DNA of 36,337 nt from Bacteroidales bacterium UBA1756 (GTDB lineage: Bacteria; Bacteroidota; Bacteroidia; Bacteroidales; WCHB1-69), in contig DCHI01000007.1 of the NCBI GenBank assembly GCA_002314795.1, positions 82,098 to 118,434 of the forward strand. Reading direction: 5' to 3'. This document shows, in pieces, positions 7,315 to 14,220 of the stretch. The translations under genes and the position numbers were made by a program. Under the pieces are notes generated by a model. That model worked only from the letters and a program-made list of their open reading frames with translations, made no database searches and was not told where the DNA came from. Every line of letters begins with the position of its first letter. Within the stretch, counting starts at the first letter, position 1.

Positions 7315-8172
7315 ATGAGAAGAATCACCCTACTTTTTATTGTCCTTTTATTAAACAGTTTTCTTTTTGGACAGACTACGCCCGAAGAGATGTTGAAGAA
7401 AGGTAACGACTATTACGAAGGCAAAAACGGTGTTGCGAAAAACTTTCCAAAAGCCGTCTATTGGTACCGTCAGGCGGCGGAAAAAGGCAACTCCGATGCT
7501 CAGAACCAGTTGGGTTTCTGTTACTTCCAAGGGGATGGAATCCAGCAGGATTTTAATGAGGCGCTGAATTGGTTTAAAAAATCGGCAGAAGGTGGAAGTG
7601 CCAAAGGACAGACCAACCTCGCAGCCTGTTATCATAAAGGAGAAACTGTTGAGCAGTCCTACGAAAAAGCGGTCAAGTGGTTTACCGCCGCTGCCAAGCA
7701 AGGCTACGCCTCCGCGCAGTTCAATCTCGGTCTCTGTTACGAAAACGGGGAAGGTGTTGACACCTCGTACAGCGAGGCGGCCAAATGGTACCGCGCCGCC
7801 GCCGAACAGGGACACGCGGAAGCACAAAACAACCTCGGTATGCTTTACGATGCCGGTCAAGGGGTGCAGCAATCGTATGCCGAAGCCGTCAAATGGTACA
7901 AACGGGCGGCGGACAAAGGGTGTACGATGGCTGAATATAACCTCGGCATTTGCTACAGCAAAGGGCAGGGAGTTCCGCTCTCGTACTCCAAGGCGGTGGA
8001 ATATTTCCGAAAGGCGGCAGACAAGGGCTTTGCCGACGCGCAGTACAATCTCGGAGTCTGTTACTACTTTGGGCACGCTGTCGTAAAGTCAGAGCACGAA
8101 GCGGCCAAATGGTGGAGCAAAGCGGCCAAGCAAGGCCATAAGGGTGCGATGGATGCGATGATGCAACTTTAG
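7315..8172 (+). CDS. Secreted Sel1-like repeat protein
   Basis: The 285-residue protein begins with a signal peptide (MRRITLLFIVLLLNSFLFGQ). The rest is seven consecutive Sel1-like repeats of 36 residues, with the recurring pattern LG.CY..G.GV..SY..A.KWY..AA..G...AQ. Sel1 repeats form an alpha-solenoid that binds protein partners, so it is probably a periplasmic or envelope scaffold. The start is fixed by the promoter: there is no room for an earlier one. It is a single gene with codon use like the housekeeping genes in the window. Its partner is unknown. Confidence 0.88.
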   Translation: MRRITLLFIVLLLNSFLFGQTTPEEMLKKGNDYYEGKNGVAKNFPKAVYWYRQAAEKGNSDAQNQLGFCYFQGDGIQQDFNEALNWFKKSAEGGSAKGQTNLAACYHKGETVEQSYEKAVKWFTAAAKQGYASAQFNLGLCYENGEGVDTSYSEAAKWYRAAAEQGHAEAQNNLGMLYDAGQGVQQSYAEAVKWYKRAADKGCTMAEYNLGICYSKGQGVPLSYSKAVEYFRKAADKGFADAQYNLGVCYYFGHAVVKSEHEAAKWWSKAAKQGHKGAMDAMMQL

Positions 8173-8304
8173 TCTAAATATGTAAAATATTGCAATTTAG
8201 ATATATATGAGTTTAACAACCAATCCATTTATCACATACGGATAGTCACTTCGCTTTGCACCGGTATTTCGTTTGACGGGTTCGCAACGACATATAATGA
8301 ATGA

Positions 8305-8499
8305 GATGTTCTCGTCACCAGCACGTCCTTTTTATCAAAGTGTTTCTTTGATGAGTTTAAGACGTATCATCTTGGTTCAGCAAGCAGCGTACAAAAAGCA
8401 GCCCAGGTATTATTGAATAAGCAAATCATCACTCGTAATGCCAATCAGTACGAGCCGTACGATAAATTTATGGCAATGTGGCTGTCTAACCAAATGTAA
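8305..8499 (+). pseudogene. C-terminal remnant of an AAA-family ATPase
   Basis: A frame open from just after a TGA at 8302-8304 to TAA at 8497-8499 gives 64 residues including YHLGSASSVQKAAQVLLNKQ and YEPYDKFMAMWLS. This is the winged-helix C-terminus typical of the Bacteroidetes/archaeal-type ATP-binding proteins (LGSAS.VQ.A...L..K.II....Y..YD.F...WL). An overlapping frame just upstream starts MNEMFSSPARPFYQSVSLM and may be the preceding part after a frameshift. The ATPase core is gone. The surrounding 8173-8578 holds nothing else recognisable. Confidence 0.6.
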
Positions 8500-8578
8500 T
8501 CTATACTGCCTCGCTCTGTTCGCGGCATAGTCTCCTGAAAAATCAATTAACATTTATTAGCATTTCAAAAAAAATGAT

Positions 8579-8586
8579 TACTTTTG
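8579..8586 (+). promoter_or_regulatory. -7 box for the zeta-like kinase operon, with T7 start tract
   Basis: TACTTTTG followed by C. Seven T residues (8592-8598) lie at the expected start and the ATG is 16 nt after the box. Confidence 0.75.
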
Positions 8587-8602
8587 CCCGCTTTTTTTGA
8601 AA

Positions 8603-9196
8603 ATGAACAATTTGTACATTTTAGCGGGTTGCAATGGAGCTGGCAAAACGACTGCCGCTTATCACCTCTTGCCTGGAATCTTGAAATGCAAGGAGTTCGT
8701 CAACGCGGACGAAATCGCAAAAGGCATTTCCCCTTTCCAGCCGGAAAAAGTGACTTTTGCCGCCGGAAAAATTATGACGCACCGCATTGCCGACCTGCTT
8801 GAAGCCGAAAAAAGCTTCGCCATTGAAACCACCCTTTCCGCTCTTTCCTACCTGCGTATCATCCAAGATGCTCAGCAGAAGGGATATTGTGTCACCCTGA
8901 TTTATTTCTGGCTGCAAAGCGTTAACCTTGCCAAAGCAAGGGTGCGCCTGCGTGTGAAAGAGGGTGGCCACTCCATCGCCGAAAATGTTATCGAACGCCG
9001 CTACAAACGAGGCCTCATCAACTTTTTTGAACATTTCATCCCCGTTTGCGACAATGTTATGGTCTTTGACAATTCCAGCGAAGAACCTAAAATGGTGATG
9101 GCAAAAACCAAAGAAAAACCTATCGAAATTTTTGACAACGAGATTTATAACCAAATCTTAATTAGTTATGAAGGAAACAGAAATTCAACGACTTAG
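8603..9196 (+). CDS. Zeta-toxin-like P-loop kinase (COG4185 type)
   Basis: This 197-residue protein resembles the zeta-like predicted ATPases of COG4185. Walker A is GCNGAGKTT (9-17); NADE is at 34-37 and ETT at 75-77. Further family motifs are RVRLRVKEGGH (113-123) and ERRYKR (131-136), then a VFDNS segment. Classical zeta toxins phosphorylate UDP-N-acetylglucosamine; whether this subgroup does is not established. The ATG at 8603 is preferred to a TTG two codons earlier, inside the T tract. The gene overlaps the next by 29 bp, as in many of the toxin-like pairs. It may be a toxin or a small-molecule kinase. Confidence 0.8.
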   Translation: MNNLYILAGCNGAGKTTAAYHLLPGILKCKEFVNADEIAKGISPFQPEKVTFAAGKIMTHRIADLLEAEKSFAIETTLSALSYLRIIQDAQQKGYCVTLIYFWLQSVNLAKARVRLRVKEGGHSIAENVIERRYKRGLINFFEHFIPVCDNVMVFDNSSEEPKMVMAKTKEKPIEIFDNEIYNQILISYEGNRNSTT

Positions 9197-9350
9197 AAGA
9201 AAAATAATCAAGGGACTCTCCCTCTCATCTTCTTTAATGATGGATGAAAAGATTAAAGCACACACTTCCATTGCCATTATGCACGAAAACCACGTGAAAG
9301 TGTTTGATGCCGATGTCTATAAAAGGATGAAAAACGATGTCTCTTTCTAA
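9168..9350 (+). CDS. Small partner of the zeta-like kinase (putative antitoxin)
   Basis: This 60-residue protein overlaps the end of the kinase gene by 29 bp. Its C-terminal half (KAHTSIAIMHENHVKVFDAD) has the layout of the small proteins often encoded beside COG4185 kinases, where a short helix is followed by a pattern like HK..G.PIA.W.DGKV. It overlaps the following membrane-protein gene by 14 bp, so all three are translationally coupled. An antitoxin role is inference from this pairing only. Confidence 0.6.
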   Translation: MKETEIQRLRRKIIKGLSLSSSLMMDEKIKAHTSIAIMHENHVKVFDADVYKRMKNDVSF

Positions 9351-11382
9351 ACATTCTGGATTGAAATCCAGTACATTACGCATACTCGTCCTCGTCGGAG
9401 CCATTCTGCTCGCCTACGTCGATACCTTGACCTTGCACTACGCTTCGGATGACCGGATGATTATTTTTGAAAACGACTACACCCTCAAAGGTTTTGACGG
9501 CATCCGCGACGTTATGACCAAGGATGCCTTTACAGGCTTTTTTGGAGATGATGACAACCTTGTGGCGGGCGGCCGTTATCGTCCCCTTTCTCAAATTTCC
9601 TTTATCATTGAGTATGAATTGTTTGGCGGTTCCATTCACGATAAAGTCGGGTTCCACCAAGCGCCTCAAAACGAACAGCTTTTCACCGACAGCATTCTTC
9701 CCGTGGTTCAACACGCCGGCAATCTGATTCTGTTCATTTTATTGTGCATCAGTATCTATGCCCTTCTCAAGAAACTGTTTCCCGCATACGAAAACGAAAA
9801 ATGGTACTTTTCGGTTCCTTTTATGGCAACCTTGCTTTTTGCATTGCATCCGCTTCATACAGAAGCCGTTGCCAATATCAAAGGGCGCGACGAAATTATG
9901 TGTATGGTAGGCGCGATTTTGGCACTCTACAGCGCCGTCCGTTTTGTAGAAACCCGAAAATGGTGGTGGCTCCCCATCGCCTTCATTGCTATGCTTTTCG
10001 GCATTTTTTCCAAAGAAAATGCCATCACTTTCTTGGCGGTTGTCCCTTTGGCTGTCTTTTTTATGAATGGTCAAAAAAAAGGAACCGACTACCTTTGGAC
10101 GCTGCTGCCCATCATTGCTGCCTCGGCACTGTTTATGGTGGCCCGCAGCAATGCGCTCGGCGGGGTGATGAACGAGGGTTCAAACGACATTCTCCTCAAC
10201 AATCCCTTCATCCATTCCACGAAGGCACAGGAAATTGCGACCGTCATTCTCACTTGGGGAATCTATTTGAAACTGATGATTTTCCCGCATCCCCTTACGC
10301 ACGATTACTACCCGCACCACATTGAAATCACCGGTTTTTCCAACCCCGTCGTCTGGTTCATCACGGCCATCATCGTTGGTGCTATCATTTTTGCTATTAA
10401 AAATTTAAAGAAAAAGAATGTCGCTTCGTTCGGCATTTTGTTCTTTATCATCACATTTTCAATTACTTCCAACTTGCTTTTCAATGTCGGCACGTTTATG
10501 AACGAGCGTTTCCTTTTCACATCGCTGCTCGGTTTTACGTTGCTTGTGTCCTTCCTGATTCAAAAATTGCAAAAGACAAAAGTATCGGGCAAAACGATGA
10601 CAGTTGGAATCGTGCTGCTCTGTCTCCTTTATGGTGGCAAGACGGCGGCTCGAAACCTCGTCTGGAAAGACGATATCACACTTTTTACTACGGATGTAAA
10701 AACCTCACAAAACAGTATCAAGTGCAACGTGTCGGCAGGAGGAAGCTATTTGAAATTGTACGACCAGACGGGAAAGAAAAAATATCTGAAACTTGCTGAA
10801 GAACACCTCATTAAAGCAATAAAATTAGGAAGTACGACCACCGAGTCTTATTCGCTTTTAGGCAAAATGTTTTTTATGAAGGAGGATTATTCCCGCGCCG
10901 TCCAATGCTACCAAACCATTTTGGATGCCAATCCGAATGACGCCTTGGCGAAAGACAACCTCCAGGTGACTTTGAAGGCGATGCAGCAGCACGAAACGGA
11001 CCATCTGTCTGAATTGATGGACGAAGGAAAGGTAGATGAAGCGTTGGCATTGGCAAACCAACTTTTGGAAAAGAATCCTAATTCCGCATTGGTTTACAAT
11101 AGTTTAGGTAGAATTTACGGACAAGGAAAAGGGGATATGGCAAAGGCCATTTTCTATTTGAAAAAAGCCATTGAAGTGGATTCGACGTTTGTAAGCGCTT
11201 GGGAAAACCTTGGAATTGCTTACGCTACGCAAGGTGATTTTAAGGGTGCATTGAGCTGTTTTTCCAAGGCATTGGAATTAGACCCGAAGAACAAGCACGT
11301 GATGGACAACATCCTCAATCTGTATCGCAACACGGGTGATGTAGAGGCGGAAAAAGCGTTCAGAAAGAAGTACGGAATTTAA
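9337..11382 (+). CDS. TMTC-like multispanning membrane protein with C-terminal TPRs
   Basis: The 681-residue protein has about ten hydrophobic segments up to residue about 440, then TPR repeats from about 468 to 675. The membrane part matches the GT-C/TMTC glycosyltransferase layout. A DD pair follows the first membrane helix (D38, D39), the hallmark HPLHTEAVANIKGRDE lies near 171-186, and PHPLTHDYY lies near 318. TMTC proteins transfer mannose from a lipid donor to protein; bacterial homologues are largely uncharacterised. The first ATG gives a 14-bp overlap with the small partner gene. No terminator is visible in the 75 bp before the convergent DUF4143 gene. Confidence 0.75.
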   Translation: MSLSKHSGLKSSTLRILVLVGAILLAYVDTLTLHYASDDRMIIFENDYTLKGFDGIRDVMTKDAFTGFFGDDDNLVAGGRYRPLSQISFIIEYELFGGSIHDKVGFHQAPQNEQLFTDSILPVVQHAGNLILFILLCISIYALLKKLFPAYENEKWYFSVPFMATLLFALHPLHTEAVANIKGRDEIMCMVGAILALYSAVRFVETRKWWWLPIAFIAMLFGIFSKENAITFLAVVPLAVFFMNGQKKGTDYLWTLLPIIAASALFMVARSNALGGVMNEGSNDILLNNPFIHSTKAQEIATVILTWGIYLKLMIFPHPLTHDYYPHHIEITGFSNPVVWFITAIIVGAIIFAIKNLKKKNVASFGILFFIITFSITSNLLFNVGTFMNERFLFTSLLGFTLLVSFLIQKLQKTKVSGKTMTVGIVLLCLLYGGKTAARNLVWKDDITLFTTDVKTSQNSIKCNVSAGGSYLKLYDQTGKKKYLKLAEEHLIKAIKLGSTTTESYSLLGKMFFMKEDYSRAVQCYQTILDANPNDALAKDNLQVTLKAMQQHETDHLSELMDEGKVDEALALANQLLEKNPNSALVYNSLGRIYGQGKGDMAKAIFYLKKAIEVDSTFVSAWENLGIAYATQGDFKGALSCFSKALELDPKNKHVMDNILNLYRNTGDVEAEKAFRKKYGI

Positions 11383-11457
11383 GTGGAATCATACGACGCG
11401 TGACGGTACGTTATTCCTTTATCTTGTCGTTCCTTCTACCCAATATTTTATTAAATA

Positions 11458-12579
11458 TCAGTGTGTTAAGAAATCAATGTAGTTTTCCTGATTGATAACT
11501 TGAAATTTAGCTTCAGGATAATTCTGTGCAAATGTAGCAGGTAATGTCGCTTTTGCTTTTTTCCATTTCATTTCGTAACAGGTCATTATGCCATCTTGAA
11601 TCTCAATAAGATCGACTTCTTGTTGGCTAACAGTGCGCCAAAAATATAATTGCGCGTCGCGCAGCTGATAAGCATTCTGTTTCATCCGTTCGCTAATGAT
11701 GAAATTTTCCCATAGGGATCCTTTGTCATTGCGGAGTTCAAGTGGAGAAAAGTTGGAAATCAGTGCGTTTCGTATCCCGTTATCATAAAAATAGATTTTT
11801 TTACCTTTCTTGATCTCGGAACGCATATTTCGACTATAGGATGGTAGCTTGAAAATGACGAAGCATTTTTCTAATAAATCAATGTAGTTTCCCACGGTCT
11901 CTTTATCTACGCCAAGCGTTTTTGATAATTCACAATAAGAGACCTCACTGCCGATTTGTAGAGCCAAAGCTCGAATGAGTCGTTGTAACAAGTCGGGTTT
12001 CTTGATTCCTTTATAGGTAAGTAAATCGCGATATAAATAATTGTTAGAAAGGTTATTGAGAATGCGTCTTGCATCCTCTGGATGGGTGACCACATCGGGA
12101 TACATCCCATAAATAAGACGCTGTTCCAACAATCTTTTTTCCTCCCTTTCCGATGTGTGCGCTGCTAATTCTTCTGTGCTTAAAGGATACAAATGGTATT
12201 CAAAGCAACGCCCAGTTGCTGCTTCGTTTATCCCCTCAGCCAATTCCAATGAAGAAGAGCCCGTCACCAATATTTGAGCTTCCGTATGTAAATCAGCCAT
12301 CATTTTCAGCGTTAAGCCAATATTATGAACTCGTTGGGCTTCATCTATGACGACTATCTTATGATTTCCTATCAATTGCCGTAATTCTGTGGACGTTTTG
12401 GCCTCAAGAGCCAAACGGTCATCGTAGTTATCGCAATTAAGTAATAGAAAATGGTCTTCAGTAGAAGTCAGTTCTTCAAAAAGCGTGGTCTTTCCTACCT
12501 GTCGCGCGCCAATCATCACAATGATTTTTCCTTTACCAAAGTCATTTTCAATAGGTTGTAATAATTTTCTTGGAATCAT
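11458..12579 (-). CDS. DUF4143 AAA ATPase with nuclease-like C-terminus
   Basis: The 373-residue protein has an AAA core: Walker A GARQVGKTT (24-32), Walker B VVIDEAQ (76-82) and sensor LVTGSS (104-109). Next comes a winged-helix segment at about 212-238 (CELSKTLGVDKETVGNYIDL). The DUF4143 domain carries a PD-(D/E)XK-like signature, D323 and E336-x-K338. The ATG at 12579 is used; an upstream TTG at 12609 lies inside the promoter box and cannot be translated. It is a single gene with its own promoter and a palindrome array at 12617-12692. It belongs to a different subfamily from the copies at 5984 and 34702. The cellular role of the family is not established. Confidence 0.85.
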   Translation of the reverse strand: MIPRKLLQPIENDFGKGKIIVMIGARQVGKTTLFEELTSTEDHFLLLNCDNYDDRLALEAKTSTELRQLIGNHKIVVIDEAQRVHNIGLTLKMMADLHTEAQILVTGSSSLELAEGINEAATGRCFEYHLYPLSTEELAAHTSEREEKRLLEQRLIYGMYPDVVTHPEDARRILNNLSNNYLYRDLLTYKGIKKPDLLQRLIRALALQIGSEVSYCELSKTLGVDKETVGNYIDLLEKCFVIFKLPSYSRNMRSEIKKGKKIYFYDNGIRNALISNFSPLELRNDKGSLWENFIISERMKQNAYQLRDAQLYFWRTVSQQEVDLIEIQDGIMTCYEMKWKKAKATLPATFAQNYPEAKFQVINQENYIDFLTH

Positions 12580-12598
12580 ACCTTCAATTTTGTTTCGG

Positions 12599-12606
12599 CA
12601 AAAGTA
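12599..12606 (-). promoter_or_regulatory. -7 box for the DUF4143 gene at 11458
   Basis: On the minus strand this reads TACTTTTG followed by C. The ATG is 19 nt downstream. The nearest palindrome of the upstream array ends exactly 10 bp before it, so it covers the -33 element. Confidence 0.75.
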
Positions 12607-12616
12607 CAATATTTTT

Positions 12617-12692
12617 CGGTTGTAACCGCTAAATATGGATATATTTTTCGGTTACAACCGCCAAAAATAGATATATTTGGCGGTTGTAAGCG
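12617..12692 (-). repeat. Three-copy palindrome array, 32-bp period, upstream of DUF4143
   Basis: Palindromic sites CGGTTGTAACCG (12617-12628), CGGTTACAACCG (12649-12660) and the slightly altered CGGTTGTAAGCG (12681-12692) are spaced at exactly 32 bp. The linkers share AT-rich sequence including ATATATTT. The spacing is about three helical turns, so dimeric proteins would bind on one face of the DNA. An operator array is the most likely reading. Confidence 0.8.
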
Positions 12693-12714
12693 TGAAGCAG
12701 CAAGCAGATTGCCG

Positions 12715-13167
12715 CTAAAATTCGGCGTATTCCTTTAAAAGTGCGGCACAACCAAGCGTGACATCCTCCCAAGTGGCATCGAAATTTCCTGTGAACCAAG
12801 GGTCTGCCACGTCGTGCGGATTGCCAGTATGGTCCATCAGTAGGGAAACTTTGCCGTCAACGTCTTCACCGATGATGGCCTTGATTCCTCGCAAGTTGTT
12901 GTGGTCCATTGCAATGATGGCATCATAGTAGTCGTAGTCGGCGCGTGTCATTTGACGAGCCGTTTTGCCGGCACAGCCGATTCCGTTTTCTGCTAATTTC
13001 CGTTTGGCAGGCGGATAGACGGGGTTCCCGAGTTCTTCGTCCGATGTCGCTGCGGACGCAATTTCAAATCGAGCTTCCAATCCGGCCTCTTTCACCATTT
13101 TTTTCATCACAAATTCAGCCATAGGACTTCGACAGATGTTGCCCAAGCAGACAAATAATATTTTCAT
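12715..13167 (-). CDS. Low-molecular-weight protein tyrosine phosphatase
   Basis: A cytoplasmic phosphatase that removes phosphate from tyrosine (in some homologues, arginine) residues. The 150-residue protein has the P-loop CX5R at C7-R13 (VCLGNICRSPMAE) and the general-acid motif DPWF at 122, both intact, and the usual family length. It is the last gene of an operon behind the SulP transporter and the transglutaminase-like protein, 21 bp after the latter. No bacterial tyrosine kinase or capsule gene is nearby, so its substrate is unknown. Confidence 0.92.
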   Translation of the reverse strand: MKILFVCLGNICRSPMAEFVMKKMVKEAGLEARFEIASAATSDEELGNPVYPPAKRKLAENGIGCAGKTARQMTRADYDYYDAIIAMDHNNLRGIKAIIGEDVDGKVSLLMDHTGNPHDVADPWFTGNFDATWEDVTLGCAALLKEYAEF

Positions 13168-13188
13168 AAAATATTGAATATTAATTTT

Positions 13189-14205
13189 TTATAATTCTAA
13201 GACGGCAGTAGTGTTTTCGTCCAAAAACTTCCCGCCCGGATAGGGTGCCGTGTAGTCCATATTCAACCAAAGCTTCCCGTTGGAATCGGTATGATAATGG
13301 ATGGTTTTATTTTTCGCATCCTTTTTGAACAACTTGTTGCGTATAAGATAGATAACGTTGTCCAAGTCCGCTTTTGATTCAAAACCTAATTCCGGATAGA
13401 TATGGTTCGCCGTACGCACCAACCGCACCGAGGCACCGATGGATTTGAGGCACGCAGCCATCAGAATGCTGTAGTCGTCGCAGTCGCCGGAAAGCCGTTT
13501 GAGCGAAACGGTCGCCTTGGCAATGTACTCGCGGTCCGTCGGATCTTTGATGTAAATCCATTCATCATTGATGGCCTTCCAGACGGCAATGCATTGCACG
13601 TACTGCTTTTCCTTTCCTTCCTGATATTTTTGGAAATTCTTTTTTACCGCCTCGTGCGAAAAATCCATAATCTCCGGAGCGGTGAATTCGATGGCGTTGA
13701 CGATGGTCTGGCGACGGGGGAAGACGGCTTCGGAACCGATGTCGTGTAAAGATTTGGAGTCATTTGCCAAGTTCGACACCAGTCCTCGATAGTCCCAAAA
13801 AATGTTTTCAAAACTGTAATGACCAGTCAGTGAGCTTATTAAAAGTGAGGTAAAAATCACGCCCAGAAGAATCCAAACGAATTTTCTTATCTTTTTTAAT
13901 AAAAAGAAAAAGAACAGGAAAAGAATGACGAACAGCAGAAAACGGTCCAAGTTGTAAGGCCAGCCCCAAATTGGTGTGACGCGGTGCAAAAGGATGAATA
14001 CCGGTAGAACGACCAACGCCGTAACGATGATTGTGAGCAAGTTGGACACGATGGCTCCCCCACTGAAATCGGGGGTGAGCTGATGCTTGAGCCAAGGCCA
14101 AAACGGCTGACGCTTGCTTTTTCTCTCTTGAGCGGGAAGGTGTTCTTTGACTTCGGAAAGAACTTCCTTTTCGGTCGGGAGCTGTTCTATCGACTGGTTT
14201 TCCAT
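13189..14205 (-). CDS. Membrane protein with transglutaminase-like cysteine domain
   Basis: The 338-residue protein has an N-terminal cytoplasmic-like stretch and three membrane segments (about 54-74, 87-105 and 109-126), then a transglutaminase-fold domain. The triad is visible as C242 (SGDCDDYS), H268 (ANHIYPEL) and D317 (NMDYTAPYPGG). Such bacterial domains usually act as cysteine proteases or peptidases. The SulP gene ends 15 bp upstream and the phosphatase starts 21 bp downstream, so the three are probably one transcript. Substrate unknown. Confidence 0.82.
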   Translation of the reverse strand: MENQSIEQLPTEKEVLSEVKEHLPAQERKSKRQPFWPWLKHQLTPDFSGGAIVSNLLTIIVTALVVLPVFILLHRVTPIWGWPYNLDRFLLFVILFLFFFFLLKKIRKFVWILLGVIFTSLLISSLTGHYSFENIFWDYRGLVSNLANDSKSLHDIGSEAVFPRRQTIVNAIEFTAPEIMDFSHEAVKKNFQKYQEGKEKQYVQCIAVWKAINDEWIYIKDPTDREYIAKATVSLKRLSGDCDDYSILMAACLKSIGASVRLVRTANHIYPELGFESKADLDNVIYLIRNKLFKKDAKNKTIHYHTDSNGKLWLNMDYTAPYPGGKFLDENTTAVLEL

Positions 14206-14220
14206 TTTAATTATTTGTGA

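Noticed and set aside
7351..8076. 241-codon antisense frame opposite the Sel1 gene
   Set aside because: A by-product of the repeated 36-residue units on the other strand.
8173..8201. Inverted repeat TCTAAAT/ATTTAGA after the Sel1 gene as a terminator
   Set aside because: Only seven A/T-rich pairs and a long loop with no T run; too weak.
12577..12609. Longer N-terminus of the DUF4143 protein starting at TTG 12609
   Set aside because: That codon lies inside the promoter -7 region, upstream of the expected transcript start.
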